DNA from: Synechococcus sp. WH 5701
GTDB lineage: Bacteria > Cyanobacteriota > Cyanobacteriia > PCC-6307 > Cyanobiaceae
Reading direction: 5' to 3'
DNA: 64,000 nucleotides
Assembly (NCBI RefSeq): GCF_000153045.1
Contig: NZ_CH724159.1
Span: 475,259 to 539,258, forward strand
The notes beneath the pieces were generated by a model. The model had not been told where the DNA came from. It ran no database searches and saw only the letters and a list, made by a program, of their open reading frames with translations. Below are positions 47,734-56,597 of the stretch, one piece after another; positions within the stretch are counted from its first letter, which is position 1; each line of letters begins with the position of its first letter. The translations under genes and the position numbers were made by a program.

Positions 47734-49145
47734 TGGTTGAACTCTCGATCGAACTGGGCTCGGTGCTGCTGCTGGCCTTCGGGCTCAAGGGCCTGGCCAA
47801 GATCCGCACCGCCCGCAGTGCCAATGGCCTCGCCGCCCTGGCGCTCGGCCTGGCGGTGGTGGGCCTGCTTCTGCAGCAGGGACTGGGTGGCTGGCCCTGG
47901 ATGCTCCTGGGCCTGGGCATCGGTGGTGGCCTCGGGGCCGTGCTCGCCCTGCGGGTGGCCATGACGTCAATGCCCGAAACGGTGGCGCTCTTCAACGGCT
48001 GCGGCGGCATGTCGTCGCTGCTGGTGGCGATCGGTGCGGTGCAGCTGCCCACGCCGCTGAATCTCGTGGGCCAGGTGTCGGTGCTGGTTTCGGTGCTGGT
48101 GGGCGCGATCACCTTCAGCGGCTCGCTAGTGGCGATGGGCAAGTTGCAGGAGTGGCTGGGGACCCCCGCCTGGACCCTGCGGCCCCAGCGCCACGCCGTG
48201 AACATCATTCTGGCTCTGGCCTGCCTGGCCTGCTGCGTGCTGGTGATCAAGGGCATGGCCGTGGCGCTGGTTCCTCTCACCGTGCTGTCCCTCCTTCTGG
48301 GCGTGGGCCTGACCCTGCCTGTGGGTGGCGCCGACATGCCGGTGGTGATTTCGCTGCTGAATTCCTATTCGGGTGTGGCCGCGGCTGCCGCCGGTTTCGT
48401 GGTGGGCAGCGAGCTGCTGATCGTGGCGGGAGCCATGGTGGGCGCCGCCGGTCTGATCCTCACCCAGGTGATGTGCACGGCCATGAACCGCTCGCTCACC
48501 TCGGTGCTGTTCGGCGGCGCCCTGGGGGCTGCATCGAGCGAGGCCGGTGATGCCGGCGGCCGTGAGGAGTACACCAATGTCACGTCCTGCAGCCCTGAGG
48601 AATGTGCCCTCACCCTGGAGGCGGCCGAGCGGGTGATCTTCGTGCCGGGCTATGGCCTGGCCGTGGCCCAGGCCCAGCACAGTCTCAAGGAGCTCGCCCG
48701 CCTGCTGGAACAGCACGGCATCGAGGTGCGCTACGCCATCCACCCGGTGGCCGGCCGCATGCCCGGCCACATGAACGTGCTTCTCGCGGAGGCCGATGTG
48801 CCCTACGACCAGCTGGTGGAGATGGATGCGATCAACCCCGACTTCCCGCGCACCGATGTGGTGATCGTGCTGGGGGCCAATGACGTGGTCAATCCCCGCG
48901 CCAAGAACGATCCGGCCAGCCCCCTTTACGGCATGCCCGTACTTGAGGTGGATCAGGCGCGCACGGTGTTCGTGGTCAAGCGCAGCCTGGGCTCGGGCTA
49001 CGCCGGCATCCGCAACGATCTCTTCGAGCTGCCCCAGACCTCGATGGTGTTCGGCGATGCCAAGCAGGTGCTGCAGAGCCTCCTGCAGGAGCTGCGTTCC
49101 CTGGGCGTGGGCAAGGTGCCTGCTGGAGCAGGCAGCGCTCGCTGA
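47733..49145 (+). CDS. pntB: NAD(P) transhydrogenase subunit beta
   Basis: The 470-aa protein has many membrane helices (domain II), with 'SLLNSYSGVAAAAAGFVVGS', followed by the NADP(H)-binding domain III: 'VIFVPGYGLAVAQAQHSLKE', 'IHPVAGRMPGHMNVLLAEAD', 'VVIVLGANDVVNPRAKNDPA', 'SPLYGMPVLEVDQARTVFVV' and 'KRSLGSGYAGIRNDLF'. All signature blocks look complete. It is the last gene of the pnt operon. Confidence 0.95.
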   Translation: MVELSIELGSVLLLAFGLKGLAKIRTARSANGLAALALGLAVVGLLLQQGLGGWPWMLLGLGIGGGLGAVLALRVAMTSMPETVALFNGCGGMSSLLVAIGAVQLPTPLNLVGQVSVLVSVLVGAITFSGSLVAMGKLQEWLGTPAWTLRPQRHAVNIILALACLACCVLVIKGMAVALVPLTVLSLLLGVGLTLPVGGADMPVVISLLNSYSGVAAAAAGFVVGSELLIVAGAMVGAAGLILTQVMCTAMNRSLTSVLFGGALGAASSEAGDAGGREEYTNVTSCSPEECALTLEAAERVIFVPGYGLAVAQAQHSLKELARLLEQHGIEVRYAIHPVAGRMPGHMNVLLAEADVPYDQLVEMDAINPDFPRTDVVIVLGANDVVNPRAKNDPASPLYGMPVLEVDQARTVFVVKRSLGSGYAGIRNDLFELPQTSMVFGDAKQVLQSLLQELRSLGVGKVPAGAGSAR

Positions 49146-49169
49146 GCCAGAGGCAAGCAGCCTTGCCGC

Positions 49170-49676
49170 TCAGTGCTGGCCGGCCATGGGCGCCGGCCAA
49201 CCCCCTCTGATGGCCCCCTGGGCCCGTCCTTCTCGGCGGCTCCAGGGGGCTTTCTCACGCCAGATCGCCACCCATGGCCCGGCCAGCTCCTTGAGGGCCA
49301 TGGCCCCATCGATCAGCAACACCAGAGCCCACACCAGCAGCGGCAGCCAGCCTCCCTCGCAGGACGCTGCGTCGGCCTGGGGTTGCTGGATCGGTGCCTG
49401 TGGGGTCTGAGCGGGTGCACCTTGATCGGGTGCACCTTGATCAGTGGCGGCCTGAAACGCAGCGGGAACCTCAGATCTCTCTGCGAACGGCTCCGTGACA
49501 ACCAGGCTGGAGAGAGTGTCTGCAACCTCCTCAGCTTCCGCGAGCCCCTGCGGCTGAGCGATGCTCTCCTCCAGCAGCAGGGCCTGGCTGGCTTTCCAGG
49601 AGGTGGGTGGATGGCGGCGCCAGTAGGCCGCTTCAGCGCTGCCTGGACGACCACGGCTGGAGAGGGTGGGAATCAT
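49170..49676 (-). CDS. hypothetical protein with C-terminal membrane segment
   Basis: From ATG 49676 there are 168 aa; the frame is open to 49727. It begins 'MIPTLSSRGRPGSAEAAYWR', has a polar Glu/Gln/Pro-rich middle ('DQGAPDQGAPAQTPQAPIQQ'), then a hydrophobic segment 'WLPLLVWALVLLIDGAMAL'. It faces the pnt operon. No family recognised. Confidence 0.5.
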   Translation of the reverse strand: MIPTLSSRGRPGSAEAAYWRRHPPTSWKASQALLLEESIAQPQGLAEAEEVADTLSSLVVTEPFAERSEVPAAFQAATDQGAPDQGAPAQTPQAPIQQPQADAASCEGGWLPLLVWALVLLIDGAMALKELAGPWVAIWREKAPWSRREGRAQGAIRGGWPAPMAGQH

Positions 49677-49755
49677 CGCCGCATCAAGACATGGATCCCA
49701 GGGCCTGGCCGCTGTTCCCATCGTCACAGCCCCGTTCTCTTAGGGTAGGTGTCTT

Positions 49756-51165
<1,410 letters not shown>

Positions 51166-51233
51166 TCAAGGCGGGTACGGTGATGGCTGATTTCAAGCTA
51201 TCTACGGCCCACACACCATCCCTTCAGCTGTCC

Positions 51234-51460
51234 TCAGGGTGATGGATGCCCTGCACAGGTTTCTGGCCGCTCGGAGTGCTTGACGACGATCGTGCCGTTG
51301 AGGATCACGTAACGAATCGCTCGCTGTTGACGGCAGTGAGGCCTTTTCGGGTTTCCAATCGACATTGTCGATGACCTTGGCCGCATCGAAGATCGTGAGA
51401 TTGGCCACGGAGCCGACCTGAAGCCGCCCGCGCTTCTGCATGTCCGGCACCATGGGCACA
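51234..51460 (-). pseudogene. amidohydrolase C-terminal fragment, frameshifted
   Basis: 'VPDMQKRGRLQVGSVANLTI' and 'FDAAKVIDNVDW' match the last part of D-aminoacylase/dihydroorotase-type amidohydrolases ('G-x-x-A-D-h-x-x-F-D'). The frame must change near 51317 to continue with 'IRYVILNGTIVVKHSERPET', the last strands of the family. The metal-binding barrel is absent. Confidence 0.65.
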
Positions 51461-51637
51461 TGGGACCTGGTGCGGGAGATTCCGATCTAGGAACTTGACT
51501 CAATCAGTGGAAACAGGTAGAGCCCCTTTGAGTGGTGTAATTCAGGAGGTCCTGTGACCCTTTCTGGAGGGTGAACAGGAGCATTCAGAGGATGACTGCC
51601 TGGTCTAGTCTGGTCTGGTCGCCTGGATGGCTCCACC

Positions 51638-51904
51638 ATGCCCCGCCCCCCTTCCATCGGCCCGACTCCGGTGGTGAACATGCTGGAGGCCAAAACCCAT
51701 TTGTCCCGTCTGGTGGAATCCATCGAAACCGGTGAGCAAAGCGAGGTGGTGATCGCCCGCAATGGTCGCCCTGTGGCTCGCCTCACCACCCTGCGGCCAG
51801 CCATTCAGCAGCGCCGCCTCGGCGTTGCCAAGGGGAGCTTCCGTGTGCCGGCCTCAATCGACGACCACAATCCGCTGACCCTCGACCTGTTCGAGCAGCC
51901 CTGA
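51638..51904 (+). CDS. Phd/YefM-type antitoxin
   Basis: 88 aa with 'VVNMLEAKTHLSRLVESIET' followed by 'EQSEVVIARNGRPVARLTTL', the Phd/YefM DNA-binding fold. The second half ('RLGVAKGSFRVPASIDDHNP') would wrap the toxin. The Met at residue 15 (51680) is another possible start. Its TGA overlaps the ATG of the PIN toxin (ATGA-type junction), so the two form a toxin-antitoxin operon. Confidence 0.88.
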   Translation: MPRPPSIGPTPVVNMLEAKTHLSRLVESIETGEQSEVVIARNGRPVARLTTLRPAIQQRRLGVAKGSFRVPASIDDHNPLTLDLFEQP

Positions 51905-52296
51905 TGCGGATCCTGCTGGACACCCATGCCTTCCTCTGGGCCATTGCGGATGACCCACGGCTTGGCCCGATCAGCCGGGAGCTGATCGACAGCCGGGCAG
52001 AAGCGGTGCTGCTGAGCCTGGTATCGCTCTGGGAGATCGCGATCAAACACAGCCTCGGCCGGGGCGATATGCCGATTACCGCCGTCCAGGCTCTGGCCTG
52101 GACCGAAGAGTCCGGCTTCGATTGGCTCCCCCTCGCCCCTGGGCACATCCTCTGCTTGGAGGACCTACCACCGCACCACCGTGATCCCTTCGACCGCCTG
52201 CTCATCGCCCAGGCGATCAGCGAGGACCTCACCCTCCTCAGCGCCGATGCCGTCTTCAGCTCCTACGGAGCTCCGCTCCAAGCGGCTGGCTGTTGA
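51904..52296 (+). CDS. PIN-domain toxin (VapC-like ribonuclease)
   Basis: The 130-aa protein has the acidic PIN quartet: 'MRILLDTHAFLWAIADDPRL' (first Asp), 'LLSLVSLWEIAIKHSLGRGD' (Glu), 'HHRDPFDRLLIAQAISEDLT' (Asp) and 'LLSADAVFSSYGA' (last Asp). It should be a small Mg-dependent RNase neutralised by the adjacent Phd-type antitoxin. It appears intact and lies next to the left end of the 11-kb cassette. Confidence 0.9.
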   Translation: MRILLDTHAFLWAIADDPRLGPISRELIDSRAEAVLLSLVSLWEIAIKHSLGRGDMPITAVQALAWTEESGFDWLPLAPGHILCLEDLPPHHRDPFDRLLIAQAISEDLTLLSADAVFSSYGAPLQAAGC

Positions 52297-52454
52297 TTCC
52301 AACGCCTGGCTCCGGGCTCCAACGGCTGCCCACCAGCTGACACGGGTACCCGTGGCCGGGATCCTCGACCAGGGCCATGAACCCCCTGGTCCGGTATTTC
52401 AGGGGGACCAGCCCCGGCGGCGAAGCGCTCTGGATGGGGGCGCGACATGGGGCG

Positions 52455-52762
52455 ATCGCTAGGCTCAATGCGCAGGAACTGCGCCAGATCGTGGAGCAGC
52501 AGGTGAAGCGCCTGGCATGGCGCCTCGAAGACAAAAAGTTGGCTCTCCAGTCGATGGCGAAGCCCTCGACTGGCTCGCTTCGGTGGGTAACGACCCCGTG
52601 TACGGCGCCCGGCCGCTGAAGTGCGCCATCCAGCGCGAACTGGAAACGCCGATCGCCAAGGCGATCCAGGCCGGCACGTTCCCAGCCGGCTCCACCATCG
52701 CGGTGGAGGTGGAGGCCCAGGGTGTGTCCGACGACAATCTGGTTGAGGGGGCGTCAACCTGA
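52455..52762 (+). pseudogene. clpB 3'-terminal fragment, frameshifted
   Basis: '[20 protein letters not shown]' then '[10 protein letters not shown]' match the ClpB/Hsp104 C-terminal D2 small domain. The next expected part, '[20 protein letters not shown]' and '[20 protein letters not shown]', is in another frame from about 52551, a 1- or 2-base lesion. The ATPase domains are missing. The last ~35 bp of this fragment lie inside the left direct repeat of the cassette. Confidence 0.8.
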
Positions 52763-52775
52763 TTGACACGGGACA
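52727..52775. repeat. left direct repeat of the 11-kb cassette
   Basis: It begins 'tccgacgacaatctgg' and ends with 22 bases ('tcaacctgattgacac' + 'gggaca') that recur exactly at 63867-63888. The intervening 'ttgagggg' is also shared; a few bases differ in length between copies. It includes the 3' end of the clpB fragment. Confidence 0.85.
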
Positions 52776-52918
52776 GGGTGAGAGCTCACTCCTGCGGTTC
52801 CGGCAGGGGGAGGCCGCCCGGGTGCCGGCGCTGGTGTAACTGAGATACTTGGACCACCAAGGATATTCCAGCCTTGCTACATCCTTCGGGGGGTGGCAAT
52901 CAATGAATCTACAAAGGA

Positions 52919-52949
52919 ATTGCGCAATAGCGACATGCTATTGCGCAAT
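52919..52949. terminator. long perfect hairpin 3' of the STAND-lysozyme gene
   Basis: 'attgcgcaatagc' and its exact reverse complement are separated by 'gacat', giving a 13-bp stem and 5-nt loop. Each arm also holds the smaller palindrome 'attgcgcaat'. It lies 34 bp after the stop of the minus-strand gene. Termination is the simplest role; a protein-binding site is also possible because of the doubled palindrome. Confidence 0.55.
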
Positions 52950-52982
52950 CCGTGCCGCTACCTTGAGTCGAGTGATTGTCGC

Positions 52983-54956
52983 TTATGGTGCTTTATTCCA
53001 TAGTTCTATTTCGCTTTCTCTTTTCTTTTTAAGACCAAGGCTTGCTTTGTCGCCCACATTTGTCCATCGTCTCATTTGGTCTGGTACCTCATTATGCCGG
53101 CCTTCATTAAGGACTTTCAGCAATTCGGATTCTTTGAATGCTTCTAAGCCAATGCTAAAGATGAATTGAACAAGTGCTGTCTTCTGATTACTATTTAATT
53201 GGACCTTGACCAGTTCCTTCACAAGCTTACGAGAGGGTTCAAGGTCTTGATTGAGCAGATCTTCTGCCTGTATTTTTGTTATTCCGCCCTGAAAATTAAT
53301 TTCTTTACCCTTGATGCTGATCCTTTTTGTGGATACTTCTTTCTCAGTAAGGACATGGTTAAAACCGATGACCGTGTTCCCTAGGGAATCTATTCTTGGC
53401 TTCAGATCCAGCCCTTCATAGGATATTACAAGTTGCTCGTGTTCGCAGAGATCCAGAGCTTTTTGGTTAATCGTCTGGGTCGGGATCTGCTCACAAAGCC
53501 GCTGATTGACTGTCTTTTGTTCCTCGTATTTTTTGAGGTTGAGTTGAGCTTCTTTTAGATTATGGTCCGCCCTTTGCCACTCATTATATAGAATAGCGAG
53601 GAGGACTGCGCTAATCACCAAATATACACTGCTCAACCATAGAAGTTTCCTTGTCATATCCCGTTCCGCAGCCGCCAAAGCCTCCTTTGCCTGAGCCGCC
53701 TCCGCTTCCCGCGCGCGGCGATCGTCGCGACTGTCTTTCACCACCCTGGCCAGCACATCGTGGGTTAGTTCCAGGTGTCGCCGCCCCTGACGTTCTTCCG
53801 CTCGCAGCAGCCTGCGGGCGATCAGCAATTCCAGCTCCTCTGCAGTGACCCCGGGAAGCACGAGGGCGTCCTCCCAGTCGTGGCTGTCCCTGTAGCCCTG
53901 CTGGGTGATCAGCTCCTCCTCCACGAAGGTACGGACCCCTGGATCCAGCCCCTCCATGCCCCGTTCGTAGAACCCCTTGAGGATCTCGCGGTCGGCACCG
54001 GCCATCAGCTCGGCGGTGATCCGCTCCAGCGGTGGCTCCGCCTCAAGGCGCTTGGTGTTGAGCTCCCGGCACACCACACTGAGTAGGGCGGGGTCGATTT
54101 CCATCTGCGGGAATTCCGCCGGATCCGCCGGCGGATCAGGGGCGTTCTTCCAGGTCAGCTGCAGGAGGCGACGCGCCACCTCGTCGTCCACCAGTCGGCC
54201 ACCGGCTTCGGTGACCACCGCATAGGCCTGGGTTCCGTTCATCGGCAGCAGGCGGAGGCGGTTCACCATCAGCGAGGGCATCGCCGTCTTGAGCCGTTCG
54301 ATTTCGGCGAGGAAGTCTTCACGGAAACTGAGGACAAGCTTCGCCGTGGCACGACGGAACTCATAGCGGCCGGCGGCCTCGGGTTCCTGCTCGAGCTGCT
54401 GCTTCACTGAAGCTGGAGGCCGGTTTTCCACCAGATCGGCCAGTTCATCAAGGAAGAGTTCAGACCGCTGCCGCAGGCTCTCCTCCTGCTGGCCCAGGGT
54501 GAAGATCTCTTCGAACTGATCGAACACGATCACCGGTATGACCGGCCGGTTGAGTTCGCTCCAGAATTCCGCATCGCGGCGGTGCAGAAAGGTCCAGAGT
54601 TCCTCCTCCGGCCGGGGCCTTGAGCCCTGCACACCTTCCCGTTCCACAGCCGCCCCAAGGGCCTGCCACACCTGCTGGCGCAACGACGGCGCTTCGGCGG
54701 CGTGATCGAGGCGGATGTAGACGGGAAGGAAATCCTCCGCACGCAGTGCCGGGAACAGCCCGGCCTTCAGCAGCGAGGTCTTGCCCAGGCCCGAGCGGCC
54801 GAACAGCACCGTGAGCGCCTCTCGCCGAACCAGGCGAATCAGCTCGGCCGTCTCCGCGGCGCGGCCACGGAAGAACGGCTGATCCACCTCCTCGAACCAG
54901 GCGAGGCCCGGCCAGGGTTCTTCGCCGCTGAGATGGGCATGGGAGAGATCGCTCAT
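52983..54956 (-). CDS. STAND-like ATPase - membrane helix - GH24 lysozyme fusion
   Basis: The 657-aa protein has three parts. Residues ~15-410 form a STAND-type ATPase module: 'FFRGRAAETAELIRLV', P-loop 'FGRSGLGKTSLL' (52-63), Walker B 'PVIVFDQFEEIF' (141-152) and the winged-helix end 'RRHLELTHDVLARVV'. An Ala/Glu coiled segment leads to one membrane helix (about 438-457). Residues ~505-650 match T4-type lysozyme: 'ISYEGLDLKPRIDSLGNTVI', with E514 and D523 spaced as catalytic E11/D20 of T4, then 'QAEDLLNQDLEP', 'NQKTALVQFIFSIG' and 'LNEGRHNEVPDQMRRWTNVG'. The T26 position is Val529 with Thr528 next to it. DNA coding the helix and lysozyme is much AT-richer than the ATPase part. Predicted: cytosolic sensor, periplasmic cell-wall effector. 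Its ATG overlaps the SIR2-TIR stop by 4 bp. Confidence 0.82.
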   Translation of the reverse strand: MSDLSHAHLSGEEPWPGLAWFEEVDQPFFRGRAAETAELIRLVRREALTVLFGRSGLGKTSLLKAGLFPALRAEDFLPVYIRLDHAAEAPSLRQQVWQALGAAVEREGVQGSRPRPEEELWTFLHRRDAEFWSELNRPVIPVIVFDQFEEIFTLGQQEESLRQRSELFLDELADLVENRPPASVKQQLEQEPEAAGRYEFRRATAKLVLSFREDFLAEIERLKTAMPSLMVNRLRLLPMNGTQAYAVVTEAGGRLVDDEVARRLLQLTWKNAPDPPADPAEFPQMEIDPALLSVVCRELNTKRLEAEPPLERITAELMAGADREILKGFYERGMEGLDPGVRTFVEEELITQQGYRDSHDWEDALVLPGVTAEELELLIARRLLRAEERQGRRHLELTHDVLARVVKDSRDDRRAREAEAAQAKEALAAAERDMTRKLLWLSSVYLVISAVLLAILYNEWQRADHNLKEAQLNLKKYEEQKTVNQRLCEQIPTQTINQKALDLCEHEQLVISYEGLDLKPRIDSLGNTVIGFNHVLTEKEVSTKRISIKGKEINFQGGITKIQAEDLLNQDLEPSRKLVKELVKVQLNSNQKTALVQFIFSIGLEAFKESELLKVLNEGRHNEVPDQMRRWTNVGDKASLGLKKKRESEIELWNKAP

Positions 54957-56344
54957 CGCGAGGTATCCCTGAGCCGGCGGTGGAAGTTCCGCACGATCTC
55001 GGTGAGGCGCTGGGCCACCTCGGGGGTGAGTTCGCCCCCCGGCAGAGAAGGGCCTTGCTTGCGGCGGAAGCTCTCGGGGAGAAGGCTCTGATCAAGCCGC
55101 GTATCGTCCACCACCACGGGAACGATGAACTCCTCATCGGGAGCCATTCCACCTGCCCTGTTGCTGGCGGCGTTCCACTCGCGCCAGAAGTAGCGGCGCC
55201 GATTCTCCTCAGCCAACGAAGCGTGAGAGATCACGGGCAGAAACAGTGAGCAGCGCTCGATGCCGCGCTCGATTGAAAGGGCCCAGTCATCGGCGGGCCT
55301 GAGCTCGTGTTGATCGAACCACACGTCAAGGCGGGCCGCTCGCAAGCCTTCCGCAAGGCGCTGGGCGGCGTTGCGATCCTCGCTCGCATAGCTCACGAAC
55401 ACGGCACCCTCCCGCGGTCCCGTTTCACCCGCTGTCGCTTGCATCGCCCCAACCTCCGCCCCGGCTTCAACAGGATGCGCCGCATGCCACCGCTGCGACA
55501 ATTCCTCGACGAACGCACCCGCCGACATCTCCAGTACATGGGAATCGGCACTGAAACAGGAGAGAAACTCGGCCAGGGATGGCTCACTGGTTGCCCGCTC
55601 ATCGGCCATGACGACCCATCGCTTGCGCTTCTGTGACAGAGCCATTCCCCTTGCCGTCCGCAGGAAAAAACGTGCCAGCCAGTCGCCGAAGCCACAACCG
55701 AGGAACAGCAGGTGGTTGGCTCGAAGCGCATCGAAGAGCTTGACCGGGCGCCGCTGGCCATCCTGAAGCGCGTGCAGGAACTCCAGCAGATCCTCGTCGC
55801 AGATGGCGTAATCGGGCGTTGAAGATGCACGGCCGAGCAGCTGAACGATCACCTGCTCATCCAGATCCTCATAGGGTTCCGGCAGATCATGGACAGTATT
55901 GGTCGCGCAGGCGATCGTCCTGGGCTTCGCACCGTGACAAGCCTGGGCTAGGGCCAGCTCCAGTTGGCTATCGAAGGTGAGGGACACAAAGACTTTGAAT
56001 GTGGGAATACTGGCCAGGGCACGGAGGGCCGGGGAGAGTGTCGTGGGCGCCTTGCGGAGGATCTGGAGAAGCCTCGGATTGAGTTCATCCCGCTCGTCAC
56101 CGCGGCGGATGCTCTGAGCCACGACATCGTTGAGGTCAAACGGATCCGGAAGATCGGAGAAGGGCAAATCGATTCGTTCCGCCAGGCTTCGGGCGAGCCA
56201 GTGATACAAAGGAATCGAATTTCCACCCTCTTCAACAGCCACCAGCTCCGGGCCGATCACAGGAATCACCTTGCCCTCTTCCACGAAGAGCAGCAGGTCT
56301 TCCCAGAATCGCTCCAGTGATTCAGGCATTTCGCCAAGGCCCAA
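54953..56344 (-). CDS. SIR2-like / TIR two-domain protein
   Basis: The 463-aa protein has an N-terminal SIR2-like domain (about 10-290): 'KVIPVIGPELVAVEEGGNSI', 'FVSLTFDSQLELALAQACHG', 'DYAICDEDLLEFLHALQDGQ' and 'LLFLGCGFGDWLARFFLRTA'. The usual H-G before the 'x-x-D-Y' block is replaced by Leu170-Gly171, so NAD cleavage by this domain is doubtful. The C-terminal TIR domain (313-455) shows 'AVFVSYASEDRNAAQRLAEG', 'LDVWFDQHELRPADDWALSI' and 'YFWREWNAAS', with Glu389 in the place of the TIR NADase glutamate. It is first in a two-gene operon with the STAND-lysozyme gene. Confidence 0.82.
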   Translation of the reverse strand: MGLGEMPESLERFWEDLLLFVEEGKVIPVIGPELVAVEEGGNSIPLYHWLARSLAERIDLPFSDLPDPFDLNDVVAQSIRRGDERDELNPRLLQILRKAPTTLSPALRALASIPTFKVFVSLTFDSQLELALAQACHGAKPRTIACATNTVHDLPEPYEDLDEQVIVQLLGRASSTPDYAICDEDLLEFLHALQDGQRRPVKLFDALRANHLLFLGCGFGDWLARFFLRTARGMALSQKRKRWVVMADERATSEPSLAEFLSCFSADSHVLEMSAGAFVEELSQRWHAAHPVEAGAEVGAMQATAGETGPREGAVFVSYASEDRNAAQRLAEGLRAARLDVWFDQHELRPADDWALSIERGIERCSLFLPVISHASLAEENRRRYFWREWNAASNRAGGMAPDEEFIVPVVVDDTRLDQSLLPESFRRKQGPSLPGGELTPEVAQRLTEIVRNFHRRLRDTSR

Positions 56345-56597
56345 GAAGTTCAGAATGAAGATCTTCGGCTTGGGAGTGACGTCTACGAACTGAAGATAAC
56401 GGTCTCACATGCCATCACCATCTTGTTCCAACAGTAGGCAAGGCCTGCCTGAGCGTCAAGAGATTGGTTGGCCGTTAGCCGCTCCACCAACACGCAAAGC
56501 ATTCATGTCGATCCAGCGTTGTGTAATCCTTCAATCAAATCAGTCAGATCTTTGATTTTGGCTAGGGTTGGTTCAGTGCCTGAATGCGTAACTCCCC
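56345..56597. promoter_or_regulatory. divergent promoter region of the cassette
   Basis: This 253-bp gap separates the minus-strand SIR2-TIR operon from the plus-strand three-gene unit and must hold both promoters. It is AT-richer than the genes. I cannot pick out convincing -35/-10 boxes or a repressor site. No regulator gene is present in the cassette. Confidence 0.5.
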
